Part shown: in pieces, positions 58,088-64,000 of the stretch | Layout of the letters: each line of letters begins with the position of its first letter | Numbering within the stretch: position 1 is the stretch's first letter | DNA from: Aotearoamyces nothofagi | Taxonomy: Eukaryota > Ascomycota > Leotiomycetes > Leotiales > Tympanidaceae | Length of the DNA: 64,000 nucleotides | Direction of reading: 5' to 3' | Assembly: GCA_015345905.1 (NCBI GenBank) | Contig: JADDTR010000020.1 | Span: 248,001 to 312,000, forward strand | Notes under the pieces: model-generated | Seen by the model: only the letters and a program-made list of their open reading frames with translations | What the model was told of the DNA's origin: nothing | The model's database searches: none | Made by a program: the position numbers and the translations under genes

Positions 58088-59764
58088 TCATTTGATGCTA
58101 CCATCTTGTTTAACCACAGCAGCAACCTTAGCAGCCAAATCATCTGCTTCACTTCTTGTTGCAGCTTCAGCATAGACACGCACGGCATCTTCTGTCCCAC
58201 TTGCTCTAGCAAAAGATCTGCCGTCCTTGAACTTCGCTACAAGCGCATCGATTTGTGCTTGGGTGCCCTGTGGTTCAACAAGCTTACGTTCGGCGTCAGT
58301 GGTCTTGAAGATATTCCTGTCACCAACCTCGACACGGACAAGTCTGTTAGGCAGGTCGGTATAGGTAAGGTCCCATTCTTTCGGTGTCCACGACTTATGT
58401 GCAAGGATCGTCTCGACAAGAAGCATATCCGATAATGCGTCTCCAACAGTTTGGTTGATAAGATCAGTCAACGCACGAAGGGTCTCCAGTGCGTTGTGTT
58501 GAGCAGGAGATTGTGGCTCCTTGGTATGGAATGCCTTGAGAGCTTGTTGTGAGAAGACAACGGTCCCATGTCCGTTGGCCTCAAAGTAGACGCCTACATC
58601 GAATTTCGTGGCGGCATGATGGAGCCATTTGACTCCCGTAGGAGTGCAGACAACAGGCAACTTAAGCGTCTTAGTCACATAGTTCGTGCTGGCGCCGTTA
58701 GCATAAGCAGTCTGTACAACACCGATTTTCAGGTCTTCTATGAGTCCAGCTTCCCGTGCAAGGTCACCGATGAACGAGGCGGCAAGGGTGGCAATCTTAT
58801 CACCGTCGAGGAGTCTAAATCCATGCTCAGATTCGAAGTAATAGACAATACGATCGGCATCGCCATCCAGGGAGCAGCAACGTTCCCCTGGCCCTGCCTT
58901 GGATGATGGCGGGGCACGCTGCTTTGTCTTAACAAAATCTGCACCACACTGGGAAGGTCAGCAAAGATGCAAGAATAATTGTGGCGTGACACATACCTCG
59001 TGGTTGAGCGCCTCTGGTTTTAAGACATCACTATTGATAATCCTAATATCAATTCCTCCTTCTGATGCTTTTGGCAAGTATTTCACCAATTCTTTAAGCT
59101 GTGCTCCTCCCACTCCATTTGCACAATCAACTGTGACAGGCCCAATAGCTTTTCTACCTTTAATAGCTCTTTTGAAGGCAGCAGCGAGCTTCTTGTAGTA
59201 TCCTTGTTCACTAACATCCCCGTATGACTGAGGAGTCCCTTCTGTGTTCGTGCAACGGGTAAGATAGTGGAGTTGTGGAGTTGTGAGAATTTTGTAGTCG
59301 GTGTACTCCGTATCTGTAGCTTTTAAAGCGTCCACGAGAGAAGTAACTAGCTTTGGGCCTGATGCACGAGTATCTCGCGCAAAGATGACACGAGCGGTCG
59401 TCTCAGGTCTGATTTTCAGCGATGCCTCGAGCTTTGAGTATATTTGCACGAGCTCTTCGTCAGATGTCGCATTGGCTAGCTGTGTGGAATAAGCCTCCCA
59501 TGAGCTCTCTAACATCTCGCCCATCGGGTCAACCAGTTTAACGCCATTGTCTTCTGGTGGATTGTGACTCGCAGTGATCATAACACCGATGGTTTGCCCT
59601 CCGAGCTTTCTGGATCGCAGAGCTGCGACGAGGCCGACGCGGAAAACCACAGAGTCGAGAAGGCTTGCATTCATGCGAAATCCGGCTGTGCCATATTGGA
59701 AAATCCGTCCAGCGGGTTTAGGGTGCTTCAGAGAAGCAGCGAGGATGGCGTTGGCGGAGGACAT
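58088..59764 (-). CDS. pcm1: phosphoacetylglucosamine mutase
   Basis: Two exons (59764-58997, 58948-58088) with a 48-nt intron give 542 residues. All alpha-D-phosphohexomutase motifs are present: the catalytic Ser in ITASHNPPEDNG (S66), the magnesium loop DGDADR (D284, D286, D288), the sugar-binding GVYFEANGHG, and the phosphate-binding RASGTEDAVRVYAE near the end. The short ITASHNP version and the length identify the Agm1/Pcm1 branch. It converts GlcNAc-6-phosphate to GlcNAc-1-phosphate in the cytoplasm, the step before UDP-GlcNAc, the precursor of chitin, N-glycans and GPI anchors. It is transcribed away from mus81 across a 330-base promoter. Confidence 0.95.
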
Positions 59765-60094
59765 GGCTGCGATGAGTATTGATCGATGTATGCAGAAGAA
59801 AACAGGCGGGAAACAGAGAGCGGGGGAATGAGTGTTTCATGCAAGACCTTGTATTTGAGGGTCTGATGGAGGATAATGTGTATGCGGCCGCAAATGGATG
59901 AAAGTGGCGCAATGCGCAATACGCAATCAGGTTTCCTCGTGATTTCGCGACATGTCGTTGCGGAAACGCGTCAACTTGGCAGCAGCGCCCACGGACGTGT
60001 CGCGCAGGTTATGGCAACAAGAAAGGAGCCTTGAGCCGCTGCTTCGTTCATTGCTCTCAACACAACCAATTGCTCAAACTAGCTTGCATTCAAA
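59765..60094. promoter_or_regulatory. divergent pcm1 / mus81 promoter with an ACGCGT box
   Basis: A 330-base region shared by two divergent genes. TTTCGCGA at 59942-59949 and ACGCGT at 59966-59971 lie 125-150 bases before the mus81 ATG. ACGCGT is the MluI cell-cycle box bound by MBF in yeasts, which often drives S-phase repair genes. Function here is inferred from sequence alone. Confidence 0.4.
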
Positions 60095-61874
60095 ATGGAA
60101 GCTGAATGTGCCAATCCTTTGCTTATGGGATGGGTGAAGGAATGGCTGGACACAGCTCGGGAGCGCAATTCGAAGGGCGTGACAGTCTATAAGAAAGCTT
60201 ATGATTCCCTCAAATCATGCCCGCTTCCGTTTCAGCATCCCGCGGAAGCCCAGCAGTTGCAAGGTTTTGGTCCAAAGCTGTGCGATAGGCTCACCGACAA
60301 GTTGAATAAGCACTGCCAGGAAAATGGCCTTCCAATGCCTGAGATGCCGCATAAAGCGAGGAAGGCGGTGGCTAAAGAAGGTGATGGATCGGAGCCTGCA
60401 AAGAAGGCCAGGAAACCTAGGGCTTATGTGCCAACACTACGTTCCGGACCGTATGCACTCATCCTCGCCCTGGCTACACTTAACGAGGACTCGGCAGTCG
60501 GGATCACTAAAGCACAAACAATTGAGCTGGCTCAACCGTACTGTGATGCTTCTTTCACCGCGCCGAGTGATCCTACTAAGTTCTACACGTGAGTTGACCT
60601 TTCTATGACCAATATCGGGGTTCTAACCAGCCTTCAGAGCATGGAATTCTATGAAGACTCTCCTTGATAAGGACCTAGTCTATGAGAAAGGTCGACCATT
60701 AAGAAAGTATGCTTTGACCGAGGAGGGATGGGAAGTTGCAAAACGGATCAAGAAGACCGTCGATCAGGATCAAGGAGTGCTGGACAAATTTGTGGCCGAT
60801 AAGAATGACAGCAATGCGGATTTCGTGGAACTTGGCTCCAGTCCGGTTCAGCCTGGACCATCTCGACCTTCGTTGAAACAGACTCAGCAAGACAGCATAT
60901 CGGATGTAATACCGATGGGAGATGTATTTTCCGACGAGACGCCGCTACCCACGTTCTCACCGATCACTATACAACCATCGGTCTTTACCGTGGAGCTGGT
61001 CTTGGATGTTAGGGAAATCCGGGCGAAGGAGGATAGGGACTATATGCAAAGGGAACTTACAAAACGAGGAGTGAAACCTATCATGCGAAGTCTAGAATTA
61101 GGCGACGCTCTGTGGGTAGCAAAGTGCAATAGCCCACAGCTGCTTGTCCAAGCGGGGGCAGAAGGCGACGAGATAATGCTCGACTGGATAGTTGAGCGCA
61201 AGAGACTCGATGACCTTGTAGGCAGTATCAAGGATGGTCGTTTCCACGAGCAGAAGTTCCGTCTCAGAAAGTCGGGTGTTAAGAATGTCATATATATCAT
61301 CGAAGAGATTTCTATGAACGCCGACCACTTCCAGAAATACGAAGAAGCAGTAGAATCCGCGATTGCCTCTTCTCAAGTCGTCAACGGTTACTTTGTGAAA
61401 AAGACCCAGAAAATGGATGATACCATACGGTATCTAGCGCGAATGACAACTCTGTTGAAGGGCATTTATGAATCGAAACCTCTTCAGGTTATACCTACCG
61501 GAGTTCTTACAACACAGAACTATCTCCCTTTGCTAGCGCAACTTGAAGAACAACAACCTACCCTGAGCTACAATATTTCATACCCGGCTTTCGCATCATT
61601 AGCTTCAAAATCAGAAACACTAACATTACGAGACGTGTACTTAAAAATGCTCATGTGCACTCGCGGTGTGACAGGCGAAAAGGCACTTGAGATTCAGCGA
61701 AGATGGAAGACGCCACAAGACTTCATCAAGGCGTTTGAGCGATATGGAGATGGAGATGACGGAAAGAAGAGAAAGCGAGAGATGGTGGTGGATAAGATGG
61801 GTGGTCTTGTTGGAAGGAGGAAGATTGCCAGAGCGTTGAGCTATAAGATCGCCGAGGTGTGGGGAGACGCCTAA
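60095..61874 (+). CDS. mus81: MUS81 structure-specific endonuclease subunit
   Basis: Two exons (60095-60588, 60638-61874) with a 49-nt intron give 576 residues. The N-terminal helix-hairpin-helix module (about 1-85) holds NPLLMGWVKEWLD and QLQGFGPKLCDRL. A basic linker (KKARKPRAYVP) and a winged-helix segment (SGPYALILALATL, KTLLDKDLVYEKGRP) follow. The ERCC4/XPF nuclease domain has VELVLDVRE (first metal Asp near 288) and the signature ERKRLDDL at about 351-358, followed by HEQKFRLRKSG and the C-terminal helix-hairpin-helix tandem. MUS81 with EME1/MMS4 cuts replication forks and recombination intermediates in the nucleus. The length is near that of other ascomycete MUS81 proteins. Confidence 0.95.
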
Positions 61875-62004
61875 GTTCTGACTAGAGAGAGAGAGTAGAC
61901 CTTGGAACTATCAACAATTCCCAATCATTAGTCTATATGGTATGGTGTCGGTGGTATTGGGCATGTATAGTTTAAGAATTATATCTTCTTCATAGACAAA
62001 TACA

Positions 62005-62761
62005 TTATTTCCTCAATGCGTCCCATCTCTCGTCCACTATCCTCTCCACAATTTTCCTTAGAATATTAATATCCCCTCCACTCTCCGAGCCCTCAAAATA
62101 CCCCTGCACCGACTTCTCGACATACTTGCCCACCTGATCGACCTCCACATTAACCGCATCCCCCGGCTGCTTGGCCGCCGTCACAATCCTGTCCTGGGTA
62201 TATGAAATCAACATGACCTCCCACCACCCTTCCCTATCATTAACTGCCGTAATTGTTAAGCTGGCTCCATCAAGCGTAATGAAGCCCTTCTCAACCACAT
62301 ATCGCAGCACACCCCTATCCCTCGGCTGCAGCCTAAACGTCACCGCATTCCCATCCGGCGTCTTCTTCAAAATCGTTGCAATAGTATCCACATGTCCCTG
62401 TACGAAATGCCCACCCATGCGCGTGCTGGCCGACACGGCACGTTCCAGGTTGACGTTGCTGCCCTGCTTCAAGTCGCCCAGGTTCGTCCGCCGCAGCGTC
62501 TCCGGCGCGACACCGACTTTGAAGCTGTTTGTATCGAAAGACGTGACCGTTAGGCAGGTGCCGTTTACGCTGATGCTGTCGCCCAGGTGCACGTCGCCGA
62601 GGATTTCAGAGGCGGACGAAATGGTGAGTGTTGTGCCGCCATCCTCATCTTGCGGGTTGAGTTCCGAGACAACTGGGAGCGAATTAGTAATTTTTACCTC
62701 GAAAATTACGGTTATGAGGATTTTACATACCCCCGATTATCTCTACTATTCCTGTAAACAT
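62005..62761 (-). CDS. rib5: riboflavin synthase
   Basis: Two exons (62761-62731, 62672-62005) with a 58-nt intron give 232 residues. The hallmark start MFTGIVE is encoded in the 31-nt first exon. The two homologous lumazine-binding halves follow: DSISVNGTCLTVTSFD, MGGHFVQGHVDTIA, then the second half with FITLDGASLTITAV and EVDQVGKYVEK. The enzyme dismutates two 6,7-dimethyl-8-ribityllumazine molecules to riboflavin and a pyrimidine, the last step of vitamin B2 synthesis, as a trimer. The mus81 stop lies 130 bases beyond its stop in the opposite direction, so the two transcripts converge and may overlap. Confidence 0.95.
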
Positions 62762-63145
62762 GATGTTATGATGGAGGGTGAATTCGATCGTTAGAGTCTC
62801 TATGACGAATATATCACCCCGCCGAAGACGGGCCGCTGATTGCTAAGTATCAAGCTAGTACAAAACTAGGTCAATTGTATGGTGTTGTACATCGATGAGT
62901 CTCCTCAACCACCAATTTCTTCGGATTATTTTAGGAGTTTAGCTTGATTTAAAAATGTCTACTATAGTATATTTTATCTCCTTCTAGATAAATATAGCCT
63001 CTAGTAAAGCTTATATCATCGTCATGTTGTATAACGCCGACGCTAGCAGCTTTGAGTCGGGCGAGAAGGCCACCAATAAGAATGTACTGCAGGCACCGCG
63101 ACTGAGATTGTATTTGCATAATAAGCTCTTCAAATCATCTATCAT
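62762..63145. other. short AT-rich intergenic region
   Basis: About 380 bases; from 62930 to 63015 they are strongly AT-rich with TATAGT, TAGATAA and TAGTAAA runs. It holds the riboflavin synthase promoter and the end of the CoA-transferase transcript. No gene was seen. Confidence 0.45.
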
Positions 63146-64000
63146 TTATTTCACCGCTCCGTCCTTTTTCAACCCCTGAATCTCTCCCGCACTCAGCCCC
63201 AATATCTCCCTAAGCACCTCATCCGTGTGCTGTCCAAGAGTCGGTGGTGGAGTCCTAATACTTGGCTTGCTTTCACTATACTTGACTGGCGTATTCACCA
63301 GCTTGATCGATCCGCAAGAGTCATGTTTCACCTCTTTCACCATTCCTCTCGCTAGCACATGCTTATGGTTTAATGTATCCTGGATATCGTTCACAGCTGC
63401 ATACGGCATCCCCTTGCCCTCGAAGAGGTCCAACCATTCCCCCGTAGTCTTGTCTTTGGTGATGTTTTCAATCAGCGATTCAAGCTCGTCCCTGTTCGCA
63501 ACACGGCGGGCGTTGACATTAAATTTTGGATTAGTTTTCCATTCTGGACGTTCTAGACCATCAGCGAGGATACCGAAAAGGCGGTCATTCCCACCGCCAA
63601 TGAGAATATCACCGTCTTTTGTTTCGAAAGATCGATATGGTACAATAGATGCTATTGATAGTATTAGTATAGACCTTGAAAATATTAGGAAGAAGGAACC
63701 CTTACGATGCGCTGTTCCCCACCTTCCTGTATCTCTCTGGCCGCTGATGAGACAGCTGCTTGCTAAATTTGCAAGTGTTGCTACTTGACAATCGCTCAAG
63801 GCAACGTCGATATACTGCCCTCTGCCAGTCTTTCCCCTTGCGATCAATGCAGCCATTATACTGTTGCTAGTGTATAATCCTGTAGTCAAATCCGTTACAG
63901 CGACCCCTACTTTGACTGGAGGACCATCTCGACTGCCAGTAATGTGCATTAATCCCATCTCAGCTTCAACCATAACGTCGTACCCCGCACGATCAGAATA
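63146..64000 (-). CDS. CoA-transferase family III, SUGCT-like (partial, N-terminus beyond window)
   Basis: The gene continues past the right edge. Visible exons are 64000-63706 and 63651-63146, with a 54-nt intron that joins WGTAH to PSIVPY. The readable frame gives AGYDVMVEAEMGLMHITG, GVAVTDLTTGLYTSNSI, GRGQYIDVALSDCQVA, then SIVPYRSFETKDGDILIG, LFEGKGMPYAAVND and TPPPTLGQHTDEVL. This run of motifs matches the C-terminal two thirds of animal SUGCT, the mitochondrial succinate-hydroxymethylglutarate (glutarate) CoA-transferase, in the CaiB/BaiF family. Any targeting peptide and the catalytic Asp lie in the missing part or cannot be placed. Related alpha-methylacyl-CoA racemases are less similar around WGTAHPSIVPY. 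Confidence 0.88.
   Translation of the reverse strand, partial: YSDRAGYDVMVEAEMGLMHITGSRDGPPVKVGVAVTDLTTGLYTSNSIMAALIARGKTGRGQYIDVALSDCQVATLANLASSCLISGQRDTGRWGTAHRKGSFFLIFSRSILILSIASIVPYRSFETKDGDILIGGGNDRLFGILADGLERPEWKTNPKFNVNARRVANRDELESLIENITKDKTTGEWLDLFEGKGMPYAAVNDIQDTLNHKHVLARGMVKEVKHDSCGSIKLVNTPVKYSESKPSIRTPPPTLGQHTDEVLREILGLSAGEIQGLKKDGAVK

Overview
The window is nuclear DNA of a filamentous ascomycete (Pezizomycotina). The genes are interrupted by short introns, mostly 46-110 nt, with GTRNGT-like donors and CTAAC/CTGAC-like branch sites. The gene set includes a velvet-domain regulator of the VosA type, FluG, a HET-C protein, a nickel urease and a cytochrome b5-fused sphingolipid hydroxylase. 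The class cannot be fixed from the sequence alone. I rebuilt exon-intron structures by eye; in each complete multi-exon model the exon lengths sum to a multiple of three. No transposase, reverse transcriptase, tRNA, rRNA or CRISPR array was recognised.

Layout. 1-9.2 kb is a GC-rich stretch full of microsatellites with no convincing gene, ahead of vosA (9.2-11.0 kb, +). Then come a secreted FAD-linked oxidoreductase (12.4-14.4, -), a coiled-coil protein of unknown function (15.4-17.2, -), a 3.5 kb gap, an RBM39/Rsd1-like splicing factor (20.7-22.6, -) and an Scs7/FA2H-type hydroxylase (23.2-24.4, -). A 1.9 kb AT-rich island with degenerate tandem repeats separates these from het-C (26.3-29.4, -). 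A 2 kb minisatellite-packed divergent region leads to an HMG-box gene (31.5-33.0, +). A pyrimidine-rich convergent spacer follows, then urease (34.6-37.5, -), a PA-TM-RING ubiquitin ligase (38.2-40.1, -), the SAGA subunit Ada3/Ngg1 (40.9-43.4, +), a 1181-residue disordered protein (44.8-48.3, +), a possible 72-residue secreted protein (49.5-49.9, +), an FLVCR-like MFS transporter (52.0-53.8, +), fluG (54.7-57.2, -), phosphoacetylglucosamine mutase (58.1-59.8, -), mus81 (60.1-61.9, +), riboflavin synthase (62.0-62.8, -) and the C-terminal part of a SUGCT-like CoA-transferase running off the right edge (63.1-64.0, -).

How they fit together. Most are housekeeping genes in no shared pathway: nitrogen metabolism (urease), cell-wall precursor (UDP-GlcNAc), sphingolipid and riboflavin synthesis, DNA repair, splicing and chromatin. 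Two asexual-development regulators, vosA and fluG, lie about 44 kb apart, and het-C (heterokaryon incompatibility) lies between them. I did not find a biosynthetic cluster or a defence island. The least explained parts are the gene-free, simple-repeat-rich blocks, the AT island with CpA-to-TpA differences between repeat copies, the 81-bp repeat in het-C, the coiled-coil and 1181-residue orphan genes, and the short secreted-protein candidate.
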